This document shows, one piece after another, positions 34,822 to 48,370 of a stretch of 64,000 bases of DNA (positions within the stretch are counted from its first letter, which is position 1; every line of letters starts with the position of its first letter). Made by a program: the position numbers and the translations under genes. Under the pieces are notes generated by a model. That model made no database searches, was not told where the DNA came from, and saw nothing but the letters and a program-made list of their open reading frames with translations. Source of the DNA: Labyrinthula sp. Ha (lineage: Eukaryota; Sar; Bigyra; Labyrinthulida; Labyrinthulaceae); assembly GCA_015227615.1 (NCBI GenBank), contig JAALGZ010000011.1, positions 1,054,001 through 1,118,000 of the forward strand, written 5' to 3'.

Positions 34822-37800
34822 ATGTCAATATTTGCAAAGTTTAAGGTGTCTTATCAAACGAAAGATGAGCCTCTTGAAATTCTTACTATGTCTTGGTGCA
34901 ATGTAGAGCCCACCCTCGCAGTTTCAACATCAAACGGGTTGATCCGCTTCTTTTCCGAGGAAGGAGTCGAGTTCAAAGAACTGAGTTACGCCGTATTTTC
35001 ATATTGGATATTAAAAATAGAGTGAAAAAGGAGCTATTGCAAAATCTATTGCGTGGAGAACCAGATCACGGGTCCTTGCCATAGGATGGAGCAACGGTAT
35101 GTTTCTCTCTTGCCTTGCTATTTTTAGGTGTGGTTACCTTAAGAGATATACACAAGAAAAATGCTCAAGAAGATGTAGAATGTCACTCTGGTAATGAAAT
35201 TAATTTATTATTCTGGTCTCCTGAAGGTTCTCGACTTGTGTCAGCTGATATTGCAGGTGTCGTGTCTGTTTGGAAGACTGATCACAGATCAAAACTGGTG
35301 AATATTTTACTGTATAACTTGAGGCAGAATAGCTTTGGCTATTTTGAGCAGGAAGGTATATCGTATGATACGTACAGGTTGCTCTCATCATGCTGGGAGC
35401 TTTCTGCAAGATACTATGATTCACAAAAGAACTTTCCTACTGCACCAAGTCTAATGTTCTTCGGGGCAAAGCGCGGTTATTTGATTGGCATGGGAACCAA
35501 AGAGAAGGCATTGTTTTATGCATCGATTTCGGAGCCTGATTTTTTCATATTCTCTCTTTCATGGAAGCAAGACACGGTAAACGAAAACCAGAAGAAGTTA
35601 AGAGAAGGTAGCTTATACGTACTTAGTACGAATAGCACCATATACGTGGTGGATGTACTAAATAGTTCAAAACTGAGTTTTGTGGTAAGCTCCAAGATTG
35701 AACTAGGAACATTCCCGAAAGACGCCATACACCGGTTTCTAGACTTGAAAGGCACAACTTTTGTGGAATGGCTCCCTTCAATTCCGGCAATTGCCTCCAT
35801 GAAAGCACCTGCAGAATATATCGAAATACATAATTTAAAAAATAATGACAAGTATAAACTCGCTGAAACCTCCATTAACGGATGCTATACTACATTGAGA
35901 TACTCAAAAAAGTTGTTGAACCTGTTAGTTGGAACGGATCAAGGCATTATATTGATATTCAGCATTGCCATGGAAGCAGAGAATGAAGGAAAGCAGTCTA
36001 AGGTTCTCTTTAATTTAGTGCACAGCATAGGTGCACAAAGTGGGGCCAAGATCATGGAAATTAAGTATAGGGATTATTATGGGAAATTAGTAGTCTCCAG
36101 TTTCAGTCAATCAGGTTCAGGTTCTAGTGAACATAAAACAGGCGAATCAAAAATAGAATATCAAGAATGTCTGTGTTTTTTATATAATCACCTGCAGTTT
36201 GAAAGAGGTAGAGCACTTTCAGGAGATATAGCGGCAGTTCAAGTTGACCCGTACTTGGTTTATATACAGAGAGGTGCTTCAATTTCTTTCGAAATTGAGT
36301 GCCAAATACTTGTCAAAGGTCTTTCAGTAACTCAAACTCACCTACTTGTATGGAATTCATATTCCTATCAAGTTTATAAGTTCAAGGAAAAAATGGCGGA
36401 ACTTTATGCAGATGTCACAGTTCCAATAGACTGTGTTGAAATATCTCCAAAGTTCCTTATTGTCTGTGAAAAATTATCACACCACGTTACCGTAAAAAGT
36501 TTGAAAGCAGTTGACTTATATACTATTCAGATTAAGGAGGGTCAAGGTTCTCCAACCTTAACTCACTTTTCAAACGAAAAAATAGTCATAGGAACAAGTA
36601 ACCAGAATATCCTTGTATATGCCTTGAATAAAGCAGCTGCAACTTTAGTTCGTGAAGCAATTGATCTAAAAATTGCTTGTGATTATGGAAAGTCTCCAAA
36701 GCGTAAACACAGCTGTTTAAGTAATATGAAAGAGGCAAATTATCAATTGATGGTAACGTTTATTAGGTTATCGTCGGATGGCAAGAAACTCGTGTTTCTC
36801 TGTGACAAAATAAAAGCAGAAAAGAATTTTGGCCCTTGTCCCGCTCTTTTTGTCTATAGCCTTGAGTTAAATATAATTTTTTGGCATGATTTTCGTGCTC
36901 ACTTGGAGCCTACGACTAGTGCTGAGCCTGTCTTTGCTGCGTTCGATGATTTTGACACTAGAATCGTCTCAGTGGAGTTAAACGCTTCAGCTAAAATTAA
37001 TCACGAAACCAGAACATCATGCATATTGTTATATATAGACCACAACCAGGCAACATGTCTTCAGGCAGAAGTTATTAATATGGAGCGAGAAAAATCTTTC
37101 TTAGTGGGAAGCAAAACTCCAAATTTATTTTTTGCTTCTCAAAAGACAGAATACACCAACGATGAAAGCCACTTGCTTTCTCTCAAGGCAAGGCCCATGA
37201 AGCGTTTTGTGGACGTGGAAAGATTAATTATGAAGAAGCCATCACAGAAACAAAAAATTTGCGATTTTAACTTCTATATGCTGAATGGTGAGGTAGACAA
37301 AGCGTATCAGAGTTTGAAACACGTAAAGAGCGAGAATGTTTGGCATACCCTTGGCCTGACTTGCCTTGAGTCCAAGCGCAATGAACTTGTCGAAGCCTGT
37401 CTTACAAACATGTTCAATGCGCGAGGGCTTTGGCACTACAACTCAGGTTCTGCCGGCAATAAGAATTCTCGTATAGGTTTGTCGATTCTGGCTTTGCACA
37501 CTGAGCAATACGAAAAATCAATTGAATTTGGAAAAGAACATGGAAACTCAGATTACGTCATCGAAATCTTGTTGTCGATGGGAAGATTTCAGGACGCAGT
37601 TGAGCATTGCAAAAAGTATGACAGAATGGCCATGAAACCCGTTCACTATAAATGGGCCAAGTTCTTGGAGGCTAAACATGATTTTGAGGGAGCTGTAATT
37701 CAATATGAAAAATCAGGTCGATTCTTTGAGGACATTCCTCGCATGTTTGTTAGGTTTGGAATGGTAAAGGAATTAGATAATTATGTTCATACCGCGATCA

Positions 37801-39581
37801 AGACTGCCAAAGCCAAAAAGTGCTTGAATCTGGTCTGCCCAAAAGTTGGAAGCAATATTTTTGAAGTAGACGTTGGAATTTATCAGAAATACATTGAAGG
37901 CAAAGAGTGTATGCAGCTGGTTCATTGGTATGGTAAATATCTCGAATCAAGATCTCTTTTCAAAAGGGCACTTGAACTTTATAGAGAGGTAGAAGACATT
38001 CCATCGCAGGTGCGTGTTTATTTAGTTTCTGGTGAGCTCAGGCGTGCTGCTGAGGTAGTCTCAAAAACGGAAGTGGCAGATGAAACAAAGAAGAGGTATG
38101 GACACTATTTGCTGGGCTGTAAGTATATGGAAATTGAGCAATACGAAAATGCTGTATCATATTTTAAGCTTGCTTGCAACTACAATAGTGCTGTGGAAGC
38201 TGCTAGAAAAGGTAAGCTGACAATGGAGTTATATGCAGCTGCAAGACAAGGCTGTCCCCAAGTTAAGATCAAAGGTGCTCTTTATCTATTGAAAGAGGAA
38301 GAATATGAAAAGGCGGCAACATTATTTGGGGAGGCGGGGAAGCTCTCTTGTGCCCTGAAACTTTGTTTTAGGCATGAGTTGTATTCCCTACTCGAAAACT
38401 TAACAAACAAGTATTGTTCTGGCGAGTTTGAAAATCATTTCGACATGGACGGAAATGTATCTTTAAGCGAAGGCCCCGCCTCGGTGAATTCTACCTTGGA
38501 AAAATGTGCTGAGTTTTATTTAGAACATGCAAGATATCAGAAAGCAGTGGAGTTATATGTTGCTGCTGGAAAAACTCAAGAAGGTTTAAAATACTGTGAA
38601 AAGTATAACATCCTGATTGACCAGTCTCTTGCTGAAATCATGGTTCCAACAAGTGGGCGAAATAAAATCTTAAATAGCTGGAAAAGGAAAGAGATATTAG
38701 AAGAGGTTGGTGCTGTTTGTGAGGCGCAAAAATCATTCCACTTAGCAGCAAGAAAATATACCGAGGCTGGGAACCGCATCCAAGCTGTCAAATGCCTCAT
38801 TAAATCTAACGATGTTGACAAGATTTTGTATTATGCCCGGCAGGCCAAGAATATAGAGGTTTATATTCTAGTGGGAAATTATATACAAACCCTTGATTGG
38901 AGAACTCAGCCCAAACTATTGAAAACGCTTGTTAACTACTACAAGAAGGCTAAGGCTTTTGCTAAACTGAGTCAATTTTACTATACTTGTGCACACGATG
39001 AAATTATTACCTACAGAGATTTTGGACGTTCGCTTGCAGCTTTGCAGCAGTCACTAAATTACATCGACATGGAGCTTCATCGGCTACAATCTAAAGCAAG
39101 AGCCGAAATGGAAGAAACAGATGGGTCTGAGGTTAAGAAGGTTATTCATATAAAAAAGGAGATAACTTCCATTATTGCTGAAGTAGATCTTTTTAACATA
39201 GCTGAAAAAGACCTGGCGAGCAAGAATGACAATGACGCAGTTGAAAAGTTCCAGTCCTTGCTAAAAAAGGCAACAGCTGAAGGAACCACAAGTTCATTTA
39301 TTCCTTTAGGCATCTTGTATGGTAGTCTGATTGAGACCTATAGCTCTCAGGGAAAGTATGAAGAATCCTTAGAGCTCCTTGAGCAGATGGTAGGCCGATC
39401 AATATTGTTTGCTCCATACGTGAGGCGAGAGCTTGTTGATGAAATATGTAATGAACTAGGAGCCAAGAAGTTTCCAGAGCCCGCGTTCGGTGGAGAACCA
39501 CTGGAGTATGAACCTGCAGGAACAGAGAGTGATAGTGATGATGAGGAAGTAGTGCAGTCTCTGAGCACGGATGGTTCATAA
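34822..39581 (+). CDS. IFT140: Intraflagellar transport protein 140 (IFT-A complex)
   Basis: IFT140 is a large IFT-A subunit required for retrograde transport and membrane-protein entry into cilia. Exons are 34822-34992, 35021-35096 and 35128-39581, with 28- and 31-nt introns; the product is 1566 residues (human 1462). The N-terminal half is WD40 repeats (EINLLFWSPEGSRLVSADIAG). The C-terminal half is TPR-like helical repeats with family landmarks FNFYMLNGEVDKAYQSLKHVKSENVW, NYIQTLDWRTQPKLLKTL and YTCAHDEIITYRDFGRSLAA, ending in an acidic tail (ESDSDDEEVV). Splicing rebuilds the first repeat (SIAWRTRSRVLAIGWSNGVV). It shows that this organism builds cilia or flagella. No other IFT gene lies in the window. 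Confidence 0.93.
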
Positions 39582-42500
39582 TTGTATGTGCTATAGATTT
39601 CTTTTCTTCTATATCTGCGCTATAGCTGCCATTGGAGTTGTTATGTGCTAATAATTTTCGCCATCCCTATATTGACTTGCAGCCTTTCATAATCTCCTTG
39701 ATATATGTATTTTTGTAGACTTTCCTTTTTGTTGCGAATGTTTTCCTGCTACCTAGTACCACTGATTCCTTTGGTCACAGGGGAAACAAAAGATATATTA
39801 GTTGCGTTGCTTCTTATTTTCTACGAATTTCCGTATAATCGAGAAATAAAATACCAGCCACCGTTCTCTTTGGACTGTTTGACCTAAACAAGTTAACCTA
39901 ACAAAATGTAGTTGCAATTTTGATTTTTGTTTCAACATGAATACTTATTCTTGCTTGATATTTTATTCGGAGCATAATGATTCAGGAAATGTTGATAAGC
40001 GGTACTACCTCTAGCTTCAATTGCATAGAAAATACTTATATATGTGCATACTACTCAACCAGTATGTTGTATTTATATGTTTGAGCTTGGTTTGGAAGAG
40101 TCATTTACACGACCATGAACTATAGCAGCTAAAGTTTGCTATTTAGAGTCAGAGGAGAAACAGGGAGACATATTAAAAATTTAAGCTGGAGCATAATACT
40201 CGAGCATCATCTGGGGCATAAATGCTCTCTGAAGATTATTTCTGTTAAGGTACTTTGTCTTCTTGTTCATTTTCGCGAAGTCACTCAATCTCAAGCATTA
40301 ATTTTGTCTGAGCTTGGTCTCGTGAAATTCACACATTGGTTCTACTTTATCTATATGATATATATAACGGGAAAACTTGGTTCAGTAGTAATATATAGCA
40401 TGTCCTTCCGTGAGAGAAAAATATGCTTAATTTCCAGGCATGAATGCCGAATTGCACTGACCTTACTGGATTACTCTTGACTATTTACTTGTTAATGCAT
40501 AGCTGTGCAGGTCTAAGCAACTAATGAACCTAAATGAAGGAGACAAAGTTCATTCATTGAGTAGTTGATCCCAATTCCATGTTGTAAATGATATTAGCGA
40601 TTTAAATCCCCTATTAAAATAGTTATTTAAAAAGTTATTTTCCTGTTTCTAAATCTCTTAGAATAAAGTATAATCCAAAAACTTGATACATGTCTATTGG
40701 CCTTAAGTTGAAATGCCTCCAACAAATCTAAGTGTTAAGTGAGTTCTAAGGGGATGAAAATAACCTTTTTTAACTCTTGATATGTCATGTCGCTCCATCA
40801 ATGATTTTAGTTCTTTATTTATCTGTTTTTTGTTCTCCACGGGTTTTCTAGAAGCCAAATTCACTTCCTCAATACCTGTTTCTTTGTACCCTGTTATGGT
40901 GGGTCTTGTACTAATGACTAATGAATCTCCAAGAAAAAAGTAACAAATTTTCTTTTTGTGGGCTACGTAATAATTTAGCTATTGAAGTAAAATTCATTAA
41001 TATAAGCATGAACCATCGCATTGCTGAATATGTACTTTACTTAGTCCTTTCTTAGTATCACATCTCTTGGTTTGGGTATTCTGTTAGATATATGTTGTTC
41101 AAGTAAGGAAAGTTAACCAATAAAAACATATTAAAAGATATTTTCTCATAGAATTTAACACACGAAGCAATAAAGGTGGCTATGCACTTTATGACACTTG
41201 GAACCGCTATCTCTAGCTTTGCCACATTTGTCTGGGATATGATAAGAATCGGATGATGTTTATCCATGATGAAGTAAAATTGAAACATTGATCGATGCAG
41301 ACGAAAGAAGGCCAAAGAGAAAGCAGAAATGAATAGACAGAAACTAGTGAAATAAGCAGAAGAGTTAGGCAAAGATGTAGAAGTTCCTAAGAGCAAGAAA
41401 TCTTTATCTGGTTTGCCTAAGATATGAATAAGAAAATAGTAAGGAGGGGGATATGAGTTACAGCTCTAGATAAGTACTTTTCATTTTGAAATAAAATGGT
41501 TATATTGCTTAAAAATTTTGGTTTGAGTATTTTTCAGCACCTAACCCAGGCTCCAAGAACTTCATTCTCCATTTGAGTTGAGTTCTAGCCCACCTAACAA
41601 ACTTGAAAGCAACAGCTACAGAGTAACTTGAATTTTAAAATGAGATTAATGTTGAACGAAATGACGCTTCACTTATTATGGTACTATTTTTGGAATCTAG
41701 AATCAAACATATAGATTCTGCAACAGCCTATACAAAGCCTTGATCTGTTTTTGCTTCTATCCCTCTGTAAATCCTAATGATGACATTACCCTAATCTTCT
41801 ATGATAAGAATATGTTATTTATAGAGTAGAAAATATTGAAACTTTATTCTTCACCACATCAAAATCATATCGTTGCAGAGGCTTGGTGATAGGAAGGTAT
41901 TTTGATATCTTATAATTGCCAATAGAACGAACTTTATGGCTATTTATTTGGAGTTAGCAAGAATATTTTTTCTCGTATCATATAGTTTCTAAACTTAGCA
42001 TTAATGTAGAGACCTCTAAATTATTATAATTCTTAGTTATTCTGTTTTAGCCTTACCAGAATGGTTATGGAGCCACAACCAATTCTCTGGAGCGGAATTT
42101 CAAACAGAGAATGGTTTGGGCAAGCGATAGCTCATTGTTCAAGAGTTTGTGGTTTATTGGACGATTTTTTAAGCTTAATTTATGCTAATAATGCCGTCGA
42201 AATTTCATAGCTTGCAGTTTTGAGGCGCTTATTAAAGGTTTTAAATTCTGCTCTCACCTTGGCTTGAAGAATGTTCCCAATTCCAATTAGCATATGAGAA
42301 AAGTTAAGCTCCATGAACTCCAAAAGAAAAACTGGGAGAAAAAATACTTAAGCTTTGTAAATAAAACTCAATATTTTTGTTTTTTTTCAAGCTCTTGTAG
42401 AGCTAACTCTTGTGATTCCCAGTTTTCTAGTTGTTCCGTGGATTTCAAACCTTTAACCTTGACTGTAATTTAGGCAACTCATCCACTACTGGCCTTTAAA

Positions 42501-42626
42501 AATAGTTGAAAAAGCTTTATAAACTTCTAAAAACCAATATTTAATAAATATTAGTTGAACTAAGTTCTCAATTGATTCTGGTGTTGTTACTTTACCGCAA
42601 GTGTTCCTCTACATTATATTAGATGA
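39582..42626. other. Gene-poor AT-rich stretch, 3 kb
   Basis: No supported gene. Frames of 112-114 codons at 40136-40480 (+) and 41058-41396 (-) use weak starts, have chance-like composition and match no family. A GC-richer 50-codon frame starting at 42061 follows an acceptor-like ttttag but is isolated. The last ~200 bp should hold the uS5m promoter. Confidence 0.5.
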
Positions 42627-43384
42627 ATGTATATAAGCTATCTGAGAATTCCCCAAAATTCTATGCTCATTGCAACTTGGGCAACTAAGAAACAAACCAA
42701 GCCAAGAAACAACGGCATGAACAAGATACTAAGACGCAGTTTGTCTGAGACAATGCGTTCACGTATTGTCTATAAATCCACTCCTCTTGATCAAATGGCT
42801 AGGACGACGTCCGTTGCATCACAAAAAGTTCCTCAACTCTCTATATCTCGCGAGCAATACTTCCCAACTAAGCTTTCACGAATCTTAGACACTGACAGAA
42901 CAGTCAAAGTTACTGCCAAAGGAAAACTTCCAACTCTTAGAGCACTTGTTGTATCTGGTAATGGAAATGGTGCTGCTGGATTTGGTAAAGGGAAAGGAAA
43001 ATCAATGAAAACTGCAATATCAGATGCTGTTAGAAAATCAGAAAAAAAGTGGGTGACTGTCAATCTCCAGGATAATGCACTTGCAAGAGATGTAACTGGG
43101 AGCTTTAAAGGAACAAAAGTTCTTCTAAGGGCTCCGAAGAAAAGCAACAAACTAGTTTATACTGTTCAAGAAGTAGAAGAAGGTATTTTGTTTTTATCGA
43201 TTTAAACTTAGACGCAACTGATTTGGTATGTTCGAGATTAATTCATGGAATATGTGAATGTTTTGGGATAAAGAAAGTTAACGCAAAGATTTTAACACGG
43301 AAAAGAAGCCCATATGCTGTCTGCAAAGCTGTTTTCAATGCCCTATCGAAACATGATGACCCAAAGTTAGCACGGGTAAGGTGA
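42627..43384 (+). CDS. Mitochondrial-type small-subunit ribosomal protein uS5
   Basis: A 242-residue uS5-family protein from exons 42627-43182 and 43212-43384 with a 29-nt intron. The N-terminal S5 domain is clear (LRALVVSGNGNGAAGFGKGK ... ISDAVRKSEKKWVTVNL). After the intron the C-terminal beta-alpha-beta part follows (GICECFGIKKVNAKILTRKR, then SPYAVCKAVFNALSKH). A basic N-terminal extension of ~85 residues and bacterial-type sequence suggest the mitochondrial ribosome; I see no sign of a plastid. Several in-frame ATGs (42627, 42663, 42717) could start it. The TGA at 43382-43384 is the first stop. Confidence 0.88.
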
Positions 43385-43393
43385 AACTCATTT

Positions 43394-43621
43394 TCAAATA
43401 TAAACATCTTCTAATTCACTCTCCCAGTTTAAAATTAACTCTAGTTTTCTCTCAGAATTCAATGAATCTCTCAAGCAAGTAACACCGTCATTTCCCTCAA
43501 ACGTCATAAAATCCATGAATACATAAATATTTGCTGGAATGTAGGGCAGCATATCATTATTCTTGTTGAAAGAATAAGTTCTGAAGGGCAGAGGCTCTTC
43601 TTTCCGCTTGGTGTTTTCCCA
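43394..43621 (-). CDS. Possible 3'-terminal exon of an unresolved gene
   Basis: A 75-codon minus-strand open run follows an acceptor-like gaatag and ends in TGA 9 bp from the uS5m stop, the convergent spacing typical here. The peptide is protein-like, with an acidic end (SERKLELILNWESELEDVYI). Further minus-strand open pieces lie upstream (about 43990-44180, 44450-44570, 44590-44820 and 45036-45221), but joining them needs intron lengths outside the 25-32 nt norm and no family is recognisable. Its length alone is not beyond chance. Confidence 0.25.
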   Translation of the reverse strand, partial: WENTKRKEEPLPFRTYSFNKNNDMLPYIPANIYVFMDFMTFEGNDGVTCLRDSLNSERKLELILNWESELEDVYI

Positions 43622-45277
43622 CTATTCTCTATATATATTATTCTTAGTATCTTTCTCACAATTTGATTGGGCCCTTACTAACCCCTATGGCCATTCTACA
43701 TTCTTATTGGCTCCCTGGGTGTCTCGCCGCTTCCATGTGATTTTACTATTGTTATTACTTGAGAGATCCGTTTGGGTTATCGTTTGTCGAGCCTTAGAGC
43801 CGGTCCAATTATCTCTGATATACCTAGCTATGAAACTCTGGTCTCGAACACGTACACACGCGGTTATCTTCCAAGAGCTTGCCTGGTGCTATAAGGCGCC
43901 TGCACCAAATGTTATAGTTATATATAACTATTTTAGCTGGGGAACCCTTGTTTGTGCTTCTTCAGAGAAACTTTATTTGACTACTTGAAGAATTACAGGA
44001 TAAACCACTATCCAATCCTGCATAGAAGAAGTAGTACTACGGAAAAGATCCTTCATGTAGAGGAGGATCATTTTCAACGTGCCTTTCTCTCTGAATTTGA
44101 TGCTTAGACCCACTTTTCTTCCGAATAAAACAGCACACGCATTCTTCTCTAGTTTAGGTGCAATTAATGCTGCACCTACACTATTTTGAATACAGCCTCA
44201 AATCATCTCAGTTTCCAATGCAAATACTGTTCTGTAAACTCATAAATAGGGATGTCCACTTAGAATAAGGGATGTTAAAATTGTATGGTAACGAGTAATC
44301 TTCTCAAATGATGAGAGCAATGTTTAAGATTTCATGTCTACTAATGGAAAATGATACTGTTTTCAAATTTTTAGTCTCTAGCTAAATTTAAAAAGGACTG
44401 AATAACTATATATCTAGAACCCTATCAATCCCAAAAACATCACTACTTACGAGACATGCAACACGAGGCGTTTCCTTCTTCCGAAATTGAAATTCTAAAC
44501 TACAGAGTGCTTCAGCAGTGTTTACATTCCTATCTTGGTCTACAATAACTAGGTTCAAATTGTTCATATTGAATTATTGAAGAAATAAATGGATACCTTC
44601 ATACATACATCCCGAAGTGAAAAGAAGGAGTTGTTCGTTAGACTTTTTGATGCAAATCCTATCACCTTTTTTACAGAAGAAAAAATGGTCTCAACCAGCG
44701 AAATAGTTTTAGTCAATATTCTTACACCGTTTCTCTCACAAAAGGGTTGTTTCACATAATGTAAAAAAATGGTTAAGCAACCTCTTTGCTGCGTTCACTA
44801 GATTACATATCTCTTAGAACAACGGCCATACTTTCATGTTAGAGTTACCCCAAAGTCAAAACTTAGACAGGAGTTTTAATAAAGTTAAGAATAACCAAAT
44901 GAACTAATTACATTTGAGCTGCTAAATCTCTATTAAGCACTTGTTAGTTTGTTCTTGATAAGATCTTAAGCTCATTAACAAGGTTTCCCTAGGGTCGCCG
45001 ATTTCTTGACTCCGGAGTTAGCTACTTCTCCTGGTCTAATTGACCTGACGAATTTTCAAAACCATATTTTCGGATACTTTGATGAAATTTGCATTTTGCA
45101 AAATGGCGATTTCATCATACTTTATTTGATTCAGCGATGCACAGAATGGCAATTTCTCATATTTGGGCAAAATATAGAGGGGCTTAGAGTAAATTAAACG
45201 TGACAAGAAAGTACCAAGCAAATAGTAAAATTCAAGAACATAATGGTAAAGTGTCTTTTTCTGCTTATTCTAAGGTA
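43622..45277. other. Interval of unresolved short open frames
   Basis: Unlike the other gene-poor stretches, this one has locally GC-richer patches and several short minus-strand open pieces with plausible GT-AG borders (for example around 43990-44180, reading VGAALIAPKLEKNACAVLFG). It may hold one intron-rich gene or a decayed one. A 126-codon plus frame at 43608-43988 overlaps these and looks like a shadow. Confidence 0.3.
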
Positions 45278-45483
45278 TTATGTCAATTTCTGCTTTAACT
45301 CTAGCTTAATACATGAAGTTTAGGTTCGCGTACCCATTTTAAAATGCCGCATGGCTTGTTCCTCCCTCCCCACTTGGCTCTCGATGAAGATGAGAGTAAA
45401 CTTACATATTTTCTCTTCACTTGATCATGGATACATTCAGAACTGTGCATAATTTTTGAAAAAAGATCTACTAGAATGGCCAT
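45278..45483 (-). CDS. Possible microprotein gene, 48 residues, three exons
   Basis: From ATG 45483, exons 45406-45483, 45334-45379 and 45278-45300 join in frame across GT-AG introns of 26 and 33 nt. The product is charged and helical (MAILVDLFSKIMHSSECIHD ... REEQAMRHFKMELKQKLT). The intron lengths bracket the 25-32 nt norm and the peptide is not chance-like in composition, but it is short and unrecognised. It could be the 5' part of a longer gene continuing to lower coordinates. Confidence 0.3.
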
Positions 45484-45965
45484 GACATTTTCAATAATCT
45501 ATGCCTTAATACTGTATACGAGAAAATTCAAGTCAATATGAATAGAAAAGAAAATATAGGCTTAATAATTCCTTAATGATATACGAAACATTCTAGACTT
45601 TTGAAATAACTCTTCATCCAGAACCTTGTTCCCAACACAGCATCTGCCTAATCAATGAGCCGATCTTCAAAAATTTAACTAACAGCTACTTTGAATATGT
45701 TTTTGTCCCCTATTTAACAAGGTTATAGTTTGTGACCCTTGACGTATGTAAAAATCCTGCAAACAAAGATATTGACTCAAGTACAGCTACTGCTGTATTC
45801 ATTCTCAAATCTTCAAAATTCTCTCCTCTTTAAACCAGCAGAATGTATTTGCTAGGTTGACCATAGTTTGAAACGGTTAAAGATCGGCCCTGAAATATAT
45901 TGAATCACCGGGAAAATTGAATAAGTTATTATACCTGTGCCTTGCGTTCTTCTTGGCATAGTCTA

Positions 45966-46475
45966 ATGAAACTGTTTGTTCTGCTGCTGGCTTATTCTTT
46001 ATTAACTTTCTATATATTTCATTTGAGACCTTTGATTCTGAAAAATTATGCATTGAATCAACTCGAATTGAAAGCATCTAGTTCTAGAGTCAAAATTCTA
46101 TTCTATTCTTTAGGCAACAAGAATTTTGATTGTGAACACATATATTGTGTTTAACATTAAGATAATTAAACCATTTAGGTCCTTAGTTTGATTACAAGAA
46201 TTTCTTCTGATATAGATAATCGATTTTATTTTCCTGGTTTAATAGAAAACTACATGTTTCCTCAACTAATTCCGTGTCATTTGTCTTTTCCGGTAATTAT
46301 AGCTCAAGTGTGTCTGTTAAAGCAGATAGAACATTGTGAATTGCTTTGTATAAACTTCCAACATCCCGAACTACAAACTACATTTTGGTTGGTACAGCAT
46401 CGTTGTGAGACTTCCGTAATATATAACGAGGTAAAGGGGGTAGATGTCAAGCAAGAGGACTCTTTAAGTCGGTAA
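45966..46475 (+). CDS. Possible signal-anchored protein, 159 residues
   Basis: Two open frames join through a 30-nt intron (46149-46178, gtttaa...atttag): exon 1 is 45966-46148 and exon 2 is 46179-46475. The product starts with a hydrophobic signal or signal-anchor (MKLFVLLLAYSLLTFYIF) and continues as a soluble, Cys-containing region (HPELQTTFWLVQHRCETS). No family was recognised. The minus strand also has an open run over part of exon 1 (45877-46077), so strand assignment is not certain. Confidence 0.4.
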
Positions 46476-48370
46476 GAACAAACTGTAATGATTTGCATTG
46501 AAAAAAGCTGAAGCATTTACGAATGAAAAATCTTATTAAATTTATCCGAGCCATGGTTAGCTCGATATAGGAATCTTAAGAAAAGAATCAACAACTTAAA
46601 GAAAAGATTTTTTTTGAAAATAATGGACACTACGGTTTTAGGCAATGCCTTGGAATATTAAGAGCAAGAGGTGATTCCGAAGTTGAGGTTAATTTTCCGT
46701 GAACTTTGTGGGGAGATCAAAAAACCTTATTCTCTTTAACCACTTCATCATTCTTACATTGCTCGGAATAAATTGCAAGAAATTTTTTACTTTGTACAAG
46801 CAGCTCTTATTATCTAGAGAAGATGTATTAAATAGGATACAGGACCCTTTAAAAATTAAGTATTTTCTTCCGCTATACTAATTCACATTTAGCGAATAAA
46901 TTTATGCGCATGAAACTCCGTTGCACCATTTTCTAATGATTTCAAATAAAAGGTTCATTAAAGTATTTATCAAAGTTGATATGACTGAAGCTATTAGAGG
47001 GTAAAACTAAACCTGATGCTCATCTATATTAAGGAAGCATCTTATATGTTAGGGTTCTTCTCTTGAAAGGTATAGAAACTAAGACTAAGATAAATTCACA
47101 GAGTAACCGCCCTTTTAAATGAGGTCAATTTCATAACACGGAGAATTTCCTTCACTGAAATCATTGGTCTGAAACAGCTTACATGGATGTATGCTGCGTC
47201 GAGTTGTAGAAACACATCTATAAACAACATCCGTGTCGTAAATTATGAGCTCAAGTTCGGTGAGAAATTGGGGAAAAGTAATCAGCAAATTGATGTTATT
47301 TTATGTCATTTGATCGAGGAGACTTGGCTTCTTATCAACATGATACCGCTTCTGACTAATTGGATGCAAATTGCTCATGGTTGTATCCTGCCCTTTTCTC
47401 TACAACTTCAGACTGTTACAAGCGAACATATTTTCCAAAATTTTTATTGCCTGTCTTAGCGATTAACTTCAACGATACTAGAACGTACATTCTAAATGGT
47501 TAAGCCACAGTTATTAATTCTCTAGCTTACAATGTTGATCGACCCGAGCCCAACCCTCAGGATAAGTTCAACTGAATCTAATTTCAGTGAAACTATGGGC
47601 TGCTCATACAATGAATTACATCATCTCTACACAAATGACGCTGAGGCATAAATTAACCTTCTGTTCAATGAAACTGTTACTATTCTTCACATCTCAGCGT
47701 GCTGATGAAGAACATCCACAAAAAGTTAGAAGGAGGCGGAAGATGACTAAACCAACTAACTGTAGTAGAATTAAAGAATCTGGAGCACGGTTAAGTTTCC
47801 TGGTTTAGCTTACTTTCTGAACAACCTTTCTTTATCGGTAGTTGACTCAAAACAAGAGACCTAATGTAGGGATCCAAACACTGCTTTGAGATTCCTATCA
47901 TAGTTCCGTTTCAAACCAGCTTTAGCATAGTCAGAAAAATTTAATGCGCCTATAAAATATCTTATTGTTATAATATAAACTATATACTTAGACTTCCCAA
48001 GGTAGAAGTGGATAAGCTCATATGAAAATATTTCATATTGCTCTTCTTCAAGCTGAACATGATTAGCTTCATTGACATGATTGATGGAAAAGTATATTTG
48101 ATCAGCTCTAGGGATTCGGAATTCATTCAGCTCAGTGAAGTGTGAAATAAGGCAAGGGTTTCTCTATTACTTACTGAGATGAAAATAGTCTACAGCTTGG
48201 TTTTACCAGTATTGTCTGCTACCTTGGTTTTGTGAACCTTGTTGGTTATTTGTTTAAGTTTATGACACACTAGTTAAGCTGCGTATTGTTCATCAAAAAA
48301 CCCTTTGCAGGATGTTGGTGAACGGATGATTGTGGTGTTAGTTGTGATCGTAAATGAGTTAAAATAACTT
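46476..48370. other. Gene-poor stretch with weak open frames
   Basis: Plus-strand frames at 47187-47459 (90 codons, ATG-started) and 47587-47808 (73 codons, with a basic run KVRRRRKMTK) look moderately protein-like but match no family and have no splice partners I could fix. Confidence 0.4.

Noticed and set aside
41058-41396. 112-codon minus frame
   Set aside because: Chance-level length over the total gene-poor DNA, composition typical of AT-rich noise, no ATG near its 5' end that helps.
43600-43960. Second hAT-like element in the GC-richer patch
   Set aside because: The possible end repeats match only about half their bases and the candidate target duplication is imperfect (tttccgct versus tttgtgct).
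43608-43988. 126-codon plus-strand frame
   Set aside because: It starts at a non-ATG codon, lies in a GC-richer patch where stops are rarer, overlaps minus-strand pieces that look more protein-like, and resembles no family.
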